From Clavelina lepadiformis (Eukaryota; Chordata; Ascidiacea; Aplousobranchia; Clavelinidae), in NCBI RefSeq assembly GCF_947623445.1, contig NC_135243.1, positions 23,382,479-23,446,478 of the forward strand: a DNA stretch of 64,000 nucleotides, in the 5' to 3' direction. The first letter of the stretch is position 1. The number at the start of each line of letters is the position of its first letter. The position numbers were made by a program, and so were the translations under genes. The notes under the pieces are model-generated. The model saw nothing but the letters and a program-made list of their open reading frames with translations. It had not been told where the DNA came from and ran no database searches. Positions 12,221-43,319 of the stretch are shown in pieces.

Positions 12221-12595
12221 ACCCGATTCGTCTGCTTTCCGTCCATTGAAATGGGTGGAAATGCTGTAATATTTTCCCATACGAATGAAAGGATGTATGC
12301 CTTTCTTACCTTAGAGTAAGAAATATGCATTTGGAATGGGGAGATGTTTACTTCGCCAGAAATATGGTTTGTGGAAAACCCCATTGCTGAAAGCAAGTCC
12401 ATTTTAATGGGCGGAAAAATAGACGAATGGGTTTCACAAACCATACTTGTGCCGAAGTAAAATTTTCCCCATTCCAAAGGCATATATCTTACTCTAGGGT
12501 AAGAAAGGCTTACTTTCAACCATTACAATGGGAAAAAATTACCGTACTCTGGACCATTTTAATGGGCGGACAGTAGACGAATGGGGTGTTCTGGC
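12221..12595. repeat. Long imperfect palindrome (foldback element or MITE)
   Basis: The left arm (about 12221-12400) and right arm (about 12410-12595) are reverse complements of each other for about 180 bp. Outer ends: CACCCGATTCGTCTGC on the left against CACCCCATTCGTCTAC on the right, read on the complement. Inner blocks: CTTTCTTACCTTAGAGTAAG against CTTTCTTACCCTAGAGTAAG, then ATGGTTTGTG on both. A third, inverted copy of the CGTCTA..TTCCGCCCATT end motif sits in the middle near 12405-12431. No coding capacity. A 104-codon minus-strand frame crossing it is a by-product. Confidence 0.75.
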
Positions 12596-14982
12596 AATGA
12601 AGGTGGGTCCACATGATGGAATTAAGGAGCAAATCAAATCATGCCACGTCACGTTTCCTCCGTTCATTACAATTGAGCTGATTGTGAGATAATAATTAAA
12701 CAACTTATCAGCGAAATGCCTGGATACAGTTTAAAAGCTTTTCTCAGCATTACGAGGTTCTAACCTTTATCTCCGACGGACACCTTGCCTGCTTGTTCCC
12801 AGTCCATGTGTAACTAGAGCGAAATGAAATCGTTGCGTAATTGACGTCATAGTTTTGGTTTATTACTATCATCAAAATCGAACGAGTTATCATTTATCAA
12901 GCTACCGGAGCTTTAAAATTAATACAACAAGACTGAATATTTAAAAAGTACCGTGATTACGTCATTACTAGATCACCTTCGTTTCAATTACTTCGTATTG
13001 TGTTACGTCATTGGGGTTGTCGCTCGTTGTCGCCAGCATTGCTGTACCTAAAACATAAACATTGTCATAGGGTGATGTCATCATTGACCTACGGCAGCAA
13101 TCTTACTGAAAGAATTTGCAACGATAGAAATTAAGTAATTCCGTTTAAGTAGGCTAAGCAATGTAAACGTGACGGACGTTCTTTTCCTTTGTTTCATAAT
13201 GTGCTTGTAATACTCGGATTTGGAGCTTATTTACAAACGCAAGATATTTATAACTTTGATTGCTTGAACTATTTTTTGAAAGCTGAGTGTCTGTCCCAAT
13301 TAAACGTTGTGTTTTTAAGGTTGCGTAATTTTCGTACAATAAATAATTAATTAATTAGTTGCATTTTTGTTTCTAAAACCTACTTAGTCCGTGGATAGCT
13401 TGCAGTGAATGCCAAAGCCACCATTCTCTGTTTGCAGCCACCTTATGGAGATTGGTAGCACCGGACCTCTGTGTTGACGTTAGTTAATTGGTCAACTCAT
13501 GGATGTCTATACTGGTAGTTTGTTTTAGGCAAACAATGGAAGCCTGTTAAGGAATATTTGTCTTTTAGTTAGATCCAAGTCTTAGTGAATTTTGGCTTAC
13601 AGCCTAGGTAGGTAAACATGCCGGTAAGCAGTGGTCCTTCTTTACTTTGGTGCTTCCATATCGATGTATTAAGATCGAATAGTTTACACTGGTCTACAAA
13701 AAATTTTTTTTACACTGATTACAAAAAGATGACTTACGCTGGTTAATTTTGAGCTGCTGATTCCAAAAAATAACCTCAAAATTTTTCTGTTACGTCAATT
13801 GTTTTCACAAAATGCAATTCAATATTTTGATGGTAAGAGAAAATATTTACCACAGGCTATAGCCTAGCATAGAACTTTACATCAGTCTACATTAATTTTG
13901 CAGAAATACAGTAGATGTAAGCGATGTTTTAAGGTAATTACTAGGGGCTGATTCCAAAAACGTAGTGAGTTTTGGTCTATCACCTTGTGTTTGGCTGCAA
14001 TCGAACAATCTGCGACCAGCTAACCTAACTTTATACATTGCGTATACACCATTGGCGTCCAATAGGGGGCAAAGAGAACATTTGAGATCAAGTAGATAAA
14101 TAGATCATGCCTAATTATTTTAAGTAGCTTACATACAGGTGAATCTCTTAAGTTATTTCATATTTTTAGATACGTTTTATAAAGTATTCTGCAAACCTGT
14201 GTTGCTCATCTCTTTAGTTATTTATACAATCTGTCGCCAGTGGCTAGTACCGGTACTTCTGCTGGACAAAGAAAGTGTAACCTACAGCCAGATGTTTTCT
14301 GCTATATTTGTGGATGCTTTAATGTTCCAAAGCAAAGACAAAACATGACAAATTTTGTGAAAAAAGCTTACTTAGCATACTTTGGCAATTAACTTGGTTT
14401 TTCCTCGATTTCGGTCATATAGGGCTGCACAAATGCCCGGTAGTGTTGGGCCACGAGTCGCAGTGCACACCAGCTGCTTCCTTGCACACCCGAAATCTCG
14501 GCAAAAATTGCCATACTCTGCAGTCCGGGCCATAGTGGAAATTTGCAACATTCATCAACGTACTTGCCAAACTTTTTATCTTCACACTAACTTATAAAAA
14601 GTAAACAAAGAAAAGCCGGTTGTTTGAATACCAATATATAATAAATAAACTACAGCTTCTGTGCACGTCAGCACACCAAAATTTGCATCTTTGCAAGTTC
14701 AATCTCTTTTCAAAAAACTGCTGTAGTTTCCAGTCAGGGTCATTATGAACTTGCAATAGTTTGTTTGTTTTTGTATTTCCTCTGACGCACTAGATACGTC
14801 ATCCTGATATTATAGATTTACTGAACATTCAGACTAATATTTCAATATAGGCAATATAACTAACGGAACTCATATATTTCAATCATTGTTTTTAGATTAA
14901 AATGAAGTTAGAATAAGTTAAAGATAAGATCCACAGGCTCTCAACCTTATAGCATCATTACTGTTCACTTGAAGTAGTGGTC

Positions 14983-33259
<18,277 letters not shown>

Positions 33260-35193
33260 ATACTCGAAGCCAACTCGTCTTTTTTCTTCGGTCAAACACT
33301 GTGTTTTGTTGCTTTTCAAATATATTTATCATGGTACAGTGGCCACGTGTTGCATTAAACCGCTGCATTTGATAGCTGTTTGCAATTGATAATATTAAAT
33401 GGAAGATATAAGGTGGTTGTCAAAACTTGGCCATTTCGTTCCACACCAATGTTAACAGAGCGATCCAGTGGAATCTCTCACAGTAAGTCATGCAAGGAGT
33501 TATAAATGGAAGTTTGTAAAACAACACAACTTCCTTTATCTTCATAGCACCGACGTCTGATGTATCAGACTGTAATCTGTTCGTTGCAGTCAGAGTCAAG
33601 TATTTCGGAGACTATTTTTTAAACACACTCGCAACATGTGATAAATTTTTGTAACGCCACCAATAATTATCTCATTTTCTTGGACCTTCTCTGCTAGTTA
33701 CCTGCTAACCAATGAGCCTTACTCACTATTAACTTGTTAAGCGATAGTTATAACAAGAAAATCCTTAAAGTAGTTGAGATGATACAATAAACGACACCGA
33801 CTAATTTAATTGCCTCGGCCCATTATTACTTTGCACCTTTGTAAAACAACAATTCAATTATTAAAACCTAATGTAGGCGCCTTAACGATTTGATGTGGTT
33901 GAACGAGCCAGGTAAAGTGTGATGTTTTGCGATATTTCAAATCCTCTTGAAATACCTGGATATACTGACGTGCTTCTTTAACAGATTTATACATTCGTTA
34001 AATTTTCTCAACTTTCAAACTATCAGAAACGAACTTACTTAGTTTTACTTTTGTAAATTAATCTTTTTATTTACATTTGTCTAAATTCATTTCATTTAGG
34101 CAAAGAGCAAAAATTTTATTCAGAATGGCCTGATCACGACATACAGCAACTGCCTGCAAGCGTCTGTGAGCATTTATGAGAACGAGATTAACTTGGAGTA
34201 AACATCAGTTCCGGGTTTAGCGGAAATCGTTGCAGTGATTTCCAATTAGAATAAAACATGAGAAAATTTTGATACGTGCATACGGGAATAAGTAAATTCA
34301 CTACGTTTAGGCAACACATTGGTGAAATAAATTCAAGCAAACTGATGCGAGATTAAGATTACAGGGTTGTACAACGTTTGGAGATAGTAATACGATAATA
34401 GAAGACGGTTGTAATGCTTAATTATTTGATGTTAAGAATTTAAGCCATGAAAAATGTTGGTGGCAGCAAGCATTTCCTATCAAAGCAAACAAACTGTGAA
34501 GCATAAACGTGGTTTAATCATGTATATAAAACATGGGAAGTTTTACTTGTGAGCCATATGTGGATTGTGCACATACGATTTCGAATGCTTTATTGCGTTT
34601 TTAACTGTAGCAATAAAAACAATCTATTACAAACACACTAACGTACGTAATTACGAGTATTGTACGAGAATGATTGTAATTTGCGTAACAGACACGATAC
34701 GAATTTTCAAGTCGAGGTACGAAAAATGTGAAGTCAATTCAATGAGTTAGTGAGAATTTTCTAGTCAACTTTAGTTGCCATTTTTTGAATATTAAAAGTG
34801 CTCGTAACAACGTTTCATGAAAAGCATATTTACAACGTATATACCTGTAGATATATAGTGTGGAAGTCCTAAATAAATAGTTAATATACCTAAACTTGTA
34901 TTAAGTTAAAAATCGTCATGATTTACTGTAATTAAAACGTATCCAGAAACTGCCGTCGTTTAAAATTTAGTAAGTGAGCCAATTCATTTGCTAAAACGAC
35001 TGAACAAAATCGATGGAGATTTCCGAGATCGAGACAATTGATTTTCAATTAAAAGTTTGAAGAATGCGAAAATTTTCTTGTTAAATGTTTAATGATTTTA
35101 AATGTTGCTTTAAAATTTGACTGATTTTACTCAAATGGTTTAGATTTAGAGGGTCATTTTGAAGCGTTAATTTGTTAAAACAGTATTTTCACT
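33260..35193. other. Tail-to-tail intergenic region
   Basis: Between the stops of the zinc-finger gene (plus) and the acyltransferase gene (minus), so it should contain both 3' UTRs. A candidate poly(A) signal AATAAA for the zinc-finger gene is at 33786-33791. No further exon is seen. Confidence 0.5.
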
Positions 35194-38100
35194 TCACTGT
35201 TGCTTCAACAATTTCTTCTGATCAGACTTTTCATCTCGGTCGGAGGGATAACCTCGTTTGGAAGGCAGAAGGACTTTGGCCAGTTCCATGGTCGGCCATT
35301 CAATGGTTAAACAGACAAAAAATGACAAAATGAGACTGACGAGCAAAGTGCCTAAAACGGACGTTTGCATCAAGTAAAATAAAACAGATTAACATTGCAT
35401 TAAAAAATAAAATAAGTAAATTAACATTGACTTAACTTACAACAGCAACATATGAGCTTCGCAAAGGTACCAAATTAATTGTAAACAAAACAGAATGTTA
35501 CAAAGTATCATTGTTTTAAACGTTTTGCAATACCTATGTAAATGAAGATAAAGTCAATGGTCTGGCAATGGATCATGTTATTCCGGCTCAAAAAGAACCA
35601 CATCAATACCAACAAGTGAATGAGGTAGAAGGAGAAAGTTAATCGGCTGAGGGGGTTGAAAATTTTCCAATTCAGAAACTTTGTAACAGGACCTTAATCA
35701 AAACGTGAAGGTTATTTCGTCACATATAACTTATTATAGAATCCTTTGCTTTCCATTCATATCCTTACCTCCATATCCAGATGTACAAGCTATTATCACC
35801 CAGCTAAGGCAAAGTCCGTACACAGGTCTTTCAAAAGTATTGTAAATTGTTGCCAATCCAGTGTCTAAATCAGTATCTGTGCTGGTTTGTGGATATAAAC
35901 CGAAAATGATCGCGAAGCAGCTGCCGGCCGATGCCAACCATCCCAAAACGACCAACCACTAGAGATGAAAAATATTTGCTGTTTGACTTGTTTTCAATTG
36001 ACCGTGTGTATCGTTTGCAACGTAAGTTTACGCAAAACTTCTTTTTTGTTGAAGTGCGTGTCATTCGACATAAACAGGAAGTATTTGAGAGGATAAAATT
36101 CTTCTTTTTAAGCTGCTTACTGGTAGTTTCAATTGCGATAGTTTCTGGTGTAATTTTACTTAAACAAATGACGTATTTTGAAAAACAAAAACGGCACTAA
36201 CTTTTGGAATTGTCAATTTGCCCTTAGTAGCGAATAGCACATAACCAGTTAACATTCCAATCATGTACACGTGTAATCTGGCCCATGGTAGGTAGTATAT
36301 ATCATATCTGAACTTCATGTCGTAGGTTAGAATTTCAGACGATGAGTCCAACCTGAAATAATAACAAAGAACTTCGTTGTTGTGATAGAAATGTTTTACT
36401 TAAAAGATCTGGTACTTATTTCATTGATGCAACTTACAGGCCAATGGTTTGAGTCCTAATTAATGCAAATGGTTGAATAGGACCAAGGGCAGACAATATT
36501 CCGCAAACAGCCATACTTGCAATAGTAAAGAAGACCATCAAAGATATTCCGACTCGAGGCCACCTTGAATTCAACAAGTTTATTATAAGCCTATCAACGC
36601 CTGTAATTTGCCACTTTAAAACGCAAGATGTTTTGAAACATATGAATTTCGAGGAATAATCATCGGAAATGATTGCACATACTATCAATATAACTAAAAC
36701 AGTAGGCATAGAATTTGAAATAAATTCAGCAAATACGAGACTATATCTATATGGTTATCTTTAGCGTGAAGGGCGTGGCAAGAGATGAAAATAAGACTAT
36801 AACAACAATTCAATGCCTGGTAAATCAGCGACGTATAAAGCATAACGTGAATAATGCAAAGTTATGTACGAATCACAGCTATGGCTACTTAAAGGCTTGG
36901 TTTTGTCAATGCAAAACACTGCACTTATACAAACTGGTATGTTGGATTTGCTTTACAAAGAAAAATTGCAATTTTCAGCTTTTTTCCTGAAAATAGGATT
37001 TGTGCATTGCATGGAGCAATTCATTTTATCAAAAGTAAAATATACTGATTAAGCTAAGTAATTGGTGTCTACATACCGGTAGGTGGCAAGAAGAATGAAC
37101 GGAGTCAGAAGATAAAACTGCATGTCCACCGCCAAGTACCAGCACCAGGCCATACACTGCAAATAGCTTAAATAATTAGATCAAAATTGGTGATAAATAT
37201 TTATTTTAGAAGTAGCTTTATTCCGTATTTCTGCGAAGTATTTTTATATTTCTGTATTTGTGTGAAAATTAAAACACAAAAGCTACCAAGTTAAGAGGAG
37301 GAAAAAAATTGTTGATGTAAAGAAGATTAGTCCACCAAACGTCTTGGCAGCCATCATGTGGTATCAATGGAAAATTACTCCACTGTGGCCCGCTTCCCAA
37401 CCACTTAAGTATTCCCATAGAGAAAAGCATCACGTAAGCGTAGACTGGTGTTATCCTGAATGAATTGCATGGCAGGGAAATTTGAACATGATTACACGAA
37501 TTTTTCGATTTCATCATTTAATCATAGGAAGTAGCAGCTTTGTATTAAACAGAATGCAGGAAACATTTACCTGATAAATCGATGTATGTAAGTCAATAAG
37601 ATGTTCATGCGACCATTGGTTTTAGTGAGTTGCTTCATACCGAGATAAGAAACTAACAAACCTCCCAAGAAGAAGAAAGTGTCGACGGAGTAGTAGAAAT
37701 TGATTATCGGCATAAAAGCAAATTTTGATTTTAAGTATCTTGAGGACGACACATGGTTACCTAAAACAACGCGTTCCACAACTTTCAAAAAACATTATGA
37801 AATACACTTAAATAAATACTTGATTGGTTTCTGTAACTTTGGTTTTAAATACAACGGAAATATTTTCTACTCATTTTGCTGAGCCATACGGTTAAAAGCA
37901 AAGAAGTTTTCCATTTCTTCGTTATCTGTCAAATGCTTTGCAATCAACGAGACTTACCTGTTCCCTTCTGACCATCAATATGAACGTGTCCGAGTGCAAC
38001 CCATGCTGTACTTAGAAATCGGATTCCATTAAGAATACCCAAAGAGCCACCAGAATAATTCGTTGTTAGCAGTTTTTCACCATTTGAAATCATGGAGAAG

Positions 38101-39861
38101 CATAAAACCATTTTTGCTGGAATGATTTGAATGAAAAACAAGAAGCATTTTCCACATATTTGCCACAAATCACAAATTAAGTTTTACATTACAGAAATCT
38201 CAACCGGATTAAGGTCACAGTTTAATTACTTGTAGTGAAAACCACCATTATCAAAGTTAATTGTAATAAATTTTTAACCAACATTATCTTAAAGATATAA
38301 AATTGCGTCAAATACAGTTACTGTGATTAATCTCATACTCATTTCGATTTTAATTACACTATCGTTGCTTACTGAGCAAACGTGGACTTTTCGTTGATTG
38401 CGACTTTTTATCGTAGTTGTCTGTGCGTTCAGAAACCTTCTTGTCCTTTGCGTTATTGTGTCTTGTGATGAAATCCACAAATGTTGCAATCAAGTTTAAG
38501 ACTATTACCATGCAAGTGACCGCACTGGAAGGTAAAAATGTTAAACAAAAATGTCAACACTTTTATTTGTTTCAAATTTTAACGTTGGTATACTACTACG
38601 TGTTAGATTAAAATTTAACTACAGATTTAACTAGACCTTAATCTAACTACAATACAAACAACTTACATTGCCAAGGTGTCGGCTGTTGTCCATTCTAGTT
38701 GTTCAGTCGTTAAAGGACACTGTACGTTAAGCAATGTGGTATTTCCAGTTTTGATATTACTTTTAAAACTCAATATTTCATGAAAGATTTTTGTGATAGA
38801 ATTTTCGGAGCACCCTGAAGGAACACAAGTTCCAACTGAAGGAGGTCTTGATAATTGATCCATGTTGGGCTAAAATAAAAGCATTGCTTAAATAATTGTT
38901 TCTAAAATATCCTTTGTCGTTTTCATCTACTGCTTTGTATTTCGTAGTTACTTTAATGTAGTTATTATTATTAACGTAGTTCGTAGTTATTTTAACATGC
39001 TTAATTCATCATCCCAATTTGTTTTGAAATATAGATCAAACCTCGTGTTTATGATCCATGAAAGCCTGGCACCATTTTCCATTGAAGTCAGGGCCTTTAG
39101 CTTCAATACATTCATAATAATTACCCATCCATTGAACATTTCCATCCAATATTCCACTTTGCTTTCGTCCCCAGGTGTCAGCCACTGGAAGTAATTATAA
39201 CAATTTATTGCTAGCAAAAACGAAATTTTAAAAATAAATCTTTTTAGTTATTATTAGAAACATTGTTTATGAATAGATAAGGTTTTGTTGTAAATTTAGT
39301 TCACTACGTTCTATTCATACTTCTCAAAGCATAAGGTTGAGATTGAAGATCGTTTATAAAGGTAAGCCATTGCTTGCGACAGGTTTTCATGTCTGGTTCT
39401 TCTTCCATATTTTCATCCAAATGTTCAACAGCTCTGTAACACAGATGTAGTTCATACAATTTAAACTAATTTAAAGGATTGCATCGATAGACGTATTGCA
39501 ATCCGTTCTATAAAAATATTTTCTACAAACACAGAGAGTTTTAGCAAAACGTTAAAAGAAACTTTATCTTGCAACCTACCATTATTACAACAAGTCATTC
39601 AACGTTCGTCTACATGCAAATCTAATTACGTCTGTTCGCAAACTTTACTCACTGGACAACCGTTCCGAGAATGTCATCAAAATATCCATCACTGAACAGT
39701 TGCATGAAGGGAGAGAAAGCAACGAATTCCTCGTTTGGTTCAAATTCTGTCGATTGTTTTTCTACAGTTTTCTGGGAAGAATCATCAACTACTTCAAGGC
39801 AGTTGTATCCATAACAAAAGCACAAAAGTAACAACAAAAATGTTACACAGATAAACCTCAT
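35194..39861 (-). CDS. NRF-6-like acyltransferase-3 family membrane protein
   Basis: 733 residues from 14 exons: 39653-39861, 39321-39433, 39042-39184, 38667-38869, 38373-38524, 37958-38116, 37571-37760, 37287-37455, 37077-37156, 36438-36563, 36202-36352, 35769-35958, 35534-35692, 35194-35351. All introns are GT-AG and the phases close exactly (2202 nt). The family (nose resistant to fluoxetine) moves lipids or acyl groups across membranes in nematodes and insects; the substrate is unknown here. Order: signal peptide (MRFICVTFLLLLLCFCYG), Cys-containing NRF domain (residues about 95-225, with MADTWGRKQSGIL and VGTCVPSGCS), first membrane helix from about 223, then the acyltransferase-3 region with NGIRFLSTAWVALGH (family Arg and His present), FYYSVDTFFFLGG, CMAWCWYLAVDMQFY and NPLSRLTFSFYLIH. 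It ends in a short charged cytosolic tail. Length is usual for the family. Introns are 69-300 bp or so. Confidence 0.92.
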
Positions 39862-40050
39862 TTCGAATTTTTTCAGAGAACACCAACAATCTCCTTTAAA
39901 AGTTAAATTGTAATTAGGCTGCCTAACACAGTATCTGACAAGTTTATGACCAAACAATATTAAAATCTTTTTTCAAAGTCGATAATAAACGCTAAAGTAG
40001 CAATAAAGTTGTTCTACATAACAACCTCATTTCGAAAGCACCAACAAGCT

Positions 40051-40086
40051 TGCCATATACCACATCCAAAGATGTGGTATATGGCA
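40051..40086. repeat. Perfect 16-bp hairpin
   Basis: TGCCATATACCACATC is followed by the 4-base loop CAAA and by its exact complement. Just downstream is a direct repeat of CACATGTTTGTATTA (near 40086 and 40117). It lies about 190 bp upstream of the acyltransferase start codon on that gene's 5' side. Either a regulatory hairpin or the core of a small foldback element. Confidence 0.75.
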
Positions 40087-41053
40087 CATGTTTGTATTAA
40101 TGGTTCATAAATACCACATGTTTGTATTACTGGTACTGTTATTACTTTGCTATTATGTATGTTGCCTTGTATTCTGCAAGTATGTACATTCATAAACGGA
40201 AAATAAAACATCCAGTCTTTGTGCAATGCCTTCCGTATAATTAGTTTCTTTGTCACTCAAGTCACAAACATACGGTACTAACCGTGACATGAGCTGCACT
40301 AGATGCCAATTAAAATCTGTTATTGCCTGGAATCATTAGCCACTGCACTGTTTCCGTTAAAAAGTGTTGCAACGTTTTATTCCGTTAACTGGCAGTGCGT
40401 CAGTTAAGCACTTTTCGTTTATTAGTTTAGATCTGTCGCTATATATTTGGGAAAATTTAAATTAATTCTATTGAGTCAGCAACTTAAAGTTCATTTAGCA
40501 TTGGTCCATTTCTGCAGAAAAACCATCAATAAAATAAAAAGAAAACATAGATTGCGACAAAAATTGTTGTGCATGGGGGTGATTAATTGTAATAATTGCA
40601 CAGATTAATATAAAAAATTTAAATTCACACGTGGACCCGTAGCAGAAATAAACCTTGAATAAAAACAGGGTACGTAGCTGAATTCTAAGTTTTACGAACT
40701 TACCTGCGAACCTGGTTCATAGATATTTGTTGCCTCAGATGTTTAGTTGTTTACGTTTAGTGGTCGCTGTTGTTGTTATTATTAATTAATTATTACTTCA
40801 TTTCTTTCGGCCACGTTTTAAGCCATTTTGCCTTTATCTTTTTCCCCATGCATTAGCACATGCTATTGACAATTTAACGTGGGTTTTCGGCCCCACTGCG
40901 CCAGTGACGTAGAAAATAGATGTTTGATTGATTCCACGCTCTGCTGCACACGGCGCAAGCTTACCCTTTCAAGGCCAACCAACAAGTCATTCCAGAAATT
41001 GAGCCAGTTGTTATTAGCATGCGCTAATGAACGCTAATGTCAATTTGATTTCA

Positions 41054-41216
41054 ACAGTTTTCTGGGAAGAATCATCAACTACTTCGAAGCAGTTGTATCC
41101 ATGACAGAAGCACAAAAGTAGGCTAATAACAAGGTCGTTTAACAGAAAAACCTCATTTTTGCAATCTTCAGTGATTAATTAACAGCAGTCTGCATTAGAA
41201 AGTCAATTTTTAGGCT
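41054..41216 (-). pseudogene. Duplicated fragment of acyltransferase exon 1
   Basis: The segment is clearly similar to 39764-39912: the run ACAGTTTTCTGGGAAGAATC through CACAAAAGTA is almost identical, and AAACCTCATTT and TTAGGCTGCC also recur at matching distances. It corresponds to the signal-peptide part of exon 1 plus 5' flank of the NRF-6-like gene, without later exons, so it cannot make the protein. A much shorter echo (ACAACCTCATTTCGAA..CACCAACAA) is at 40021-40048. The right end abuts MITE family A copy 2. Confidence 0.65.
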
Positions 41217-41452
41217 GCCACTATTTCACCAGAAAAATTCGTACGTTCGAAGCTTTTTCCACAGTTTCTTGTTAACCAAATGTAAATTTTATAATACAGC
41301 AACCTAAACTTAATCTAAATCTATCGTCTAATGTAACTCTAACTCCAATAACACCTTAAATAAAATCAACTTTTTCCAAACGATTCACCACAACTATCCG
41401 CCTATCTTTAACGAAAGACTTCGTGGCCTGCTTACAGTGAAACAGTCACTCT
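41214..41452 (+). repeat. MITE family A, copy 2
   Basis: Begins CTGCCACTATTTCACCAG and ends with GTGAAACAGTCACT, an imperfect terminal inverted repeat. It shares with 59131-59330 the run CACCAGAAAAATTCGTA and the CACAGTTTCTT/ATAGTTTCTT block, and with 7719-7953 (complement) the CACAGTTTCTTGTTAAC block. No coding capacity. Confidence 0.65.
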
Positions 41453-42932
41453 CAAATTTTTATCACGTTATTTCTGACAAGCTCATAACAAACTGTTACA
41501 TAATGATATGATAATTGAAACGGAGTAGGCCTTATACACAACTGACAGGTGAAAAATTGAGCGTTGTCGTCACGATTCGCGATACATCTTGCTTGCCATG
41601 TTGACAGTTTGGGTCATGGGTTTGAATGCGACGAATTGAAAAATGCTGTAGATTTATATAATTTGTGTTTTACTGATGACAATAAAAGTGTACCCCTATT
41701 TGTTCAAAACTCTTTGCTTATTCTGCTTTTAATCGATTAGCTTAAAGTTCGTTTGCCTTGTATATTTCTACATGCTGTGGGATGAAGCATACAGAGAAGA
41801 AGAATGTCTCACCATGCGCATAATTATAGGAAATTATAATATCTGCGTCGTGCTCGCAGTTTGTCATTATTACCAGCAGGTTGGTTGCACAAACACAGTC
41901 TGATGCTCTGAGATCTGACACGTCATGCGACACAACAACAACAAATATTACCAGCATGTAGTGTCCTGATGTATTTCCTGCTTTATTTAATGGTGAGCAC
42001 GTTTTTCCATTCTATGTCTGGCAGTTGAAATCATTTCTTTCAGTTTGACTGCAAAAATATCTGCTCACTGTTGAATCGTACATGATAGTACGTCATAATT
42101 GTCAATGCGTCATTAGAGCGTTTTCAGCGTAAAATCTATAGCATAGCATTTTTTGTAGGTAGCCTGCAATCTGCATGGTAGGAATCGTAACGATCTACGA
42201 CTTTTTGTTTGACCAATTTGCTCATAATCGAGATGTAATAGGCCCACTGCTCATAGTAGGCTGATAACTGTTAACGCTGTAATAATAACAGTAGCGCTGA
42301 TAACTTGCTACTCATCAATAAAAGATGACGTAATACAGTGGTTACGAAGTATAAAGTTGTATTGCAACATTTACCATGGACGACAGTAAAACAAAGTTTC
42401 ACGGCTCAGTTAAAAGATTTCTTCATATTGTTACTTCCTGTATTCAAAATGTTAGTTAAGTTCTTTCACAGTTTGCGTAAAATAGTTTTAGTCAAGAAAA
42501 AAGCTTTAATGTGGGCAAACAGCGACATCTAACGGCATGTTGTTATGAGGGAAAGGTGATAAATGCATCGATTACAGAATTGACATCGAAAATATGGAAA
42601 CATGAACGTGCATCCCATAACACAGGTTCCCGCTTTAACCAACTCACAATCATATGTCATTTGGTTGACTATAGTTTTAAAAGAAGATGCACATAGTTGT
42701 ATTCTTAGCATGGAGGTAAGGCCTGGATTCGGTACATAGAGCGCCACCATGCGGCAGCAGAAATAAACGAAAAGCTACTTTGTGATCATAAAACCTGGCA
42801 CAGATCCAGAGCATCATAAAATAGTACAACCCATGGAACATTTTATACAAAAGAAACTTCATAAAATATAATACGTACGAGCTATGACATAAGCATATAC
42901 TATGCAAGAAATATTTACAAAAGTCCTTAAAT

Positions 42933-43171
42933 CAGTGGCTCTCAATCCATTTTGTTGCCGCTTTTATGCAAGCTCACTATTAATACGACTAAACTGGCAT
43001 TTAGTTCCATGAAATGTTTGTAAGATGATAAGATAATGAAGGCAAGCACGGGGAATAACACAATGTATGAGCAGTTAAGAAATAACTATCAGTTTATATT
43101 TATATATTTTATATTTCAAAAGAAAATGTTATAAAATAAGGTTTTCGTTGACCCTTGGTTGAGGACAACTG
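42933..43171. mobile_element. hAT-like non-autonomous element (probable)
   Basis: The left end CAGTGGCTCTCAATCC and the right end, read on the complement as CAGTTGTCCTCAACC, fit hAT termini. About 239 bp, non-coding. No clear 8-bp target duplication, so the exact borders are uncertain. A further palindrome (ACAACTGGTTTCG with CGAACCAGTTGT) overlaps its right end. Confidence 0.4.
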
Positions 43172-43319
43172 GTTTCGAAATTAACCGAACCAGTTGTGAA
43201 CCAACAGAGTATCATGTGGTAAGCTGGTGTCTAATGGTGCGGAACATCAAAAAACTGGTTGAGGAAATGGCGACAAACACAAAATACTGCTGATATGTTT
43301 GAAATACTTCGTTGATTGA

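Larger units (their letters stand above)
10902..14982. other. Intergenic region upstream of the zinc-finger gene
   Basis: About 4 kb without supported exons. It holds a tRNA-like SINE head on the minus strand (11430-11500), a long palindromic element (12221-12595) and two occurrences of the phrase GCTGATTCCAAAAA near 13756 and 13947. A minus-strand 81-codon frame at 11827-12072 contains one hydrophobic segment but has no recognisable relatives. The zinc-finger gene's promoter should lie at the right end. Confidence 0.5.
39862..43319. other. Intergenic region with gene-fragment and repeat debris
   Basis: No intact gene. It holds a perfect hairpin at 40051-40086, a duplicated fragment of acyltransferase exon 1 at 41054-41216, a MITE at 41214-41452 and an hAT-like element at 42933-43171. 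It also carries the upstream region of the acyltransferase gene and the AIP 3' UTR. Confidence 0.5.

Noticed and set aside
12205-12519. 104-codon minus-strand frame
   Set aside because: It runs through the long palindrome, so its codons are a by-product of repeat sequence.
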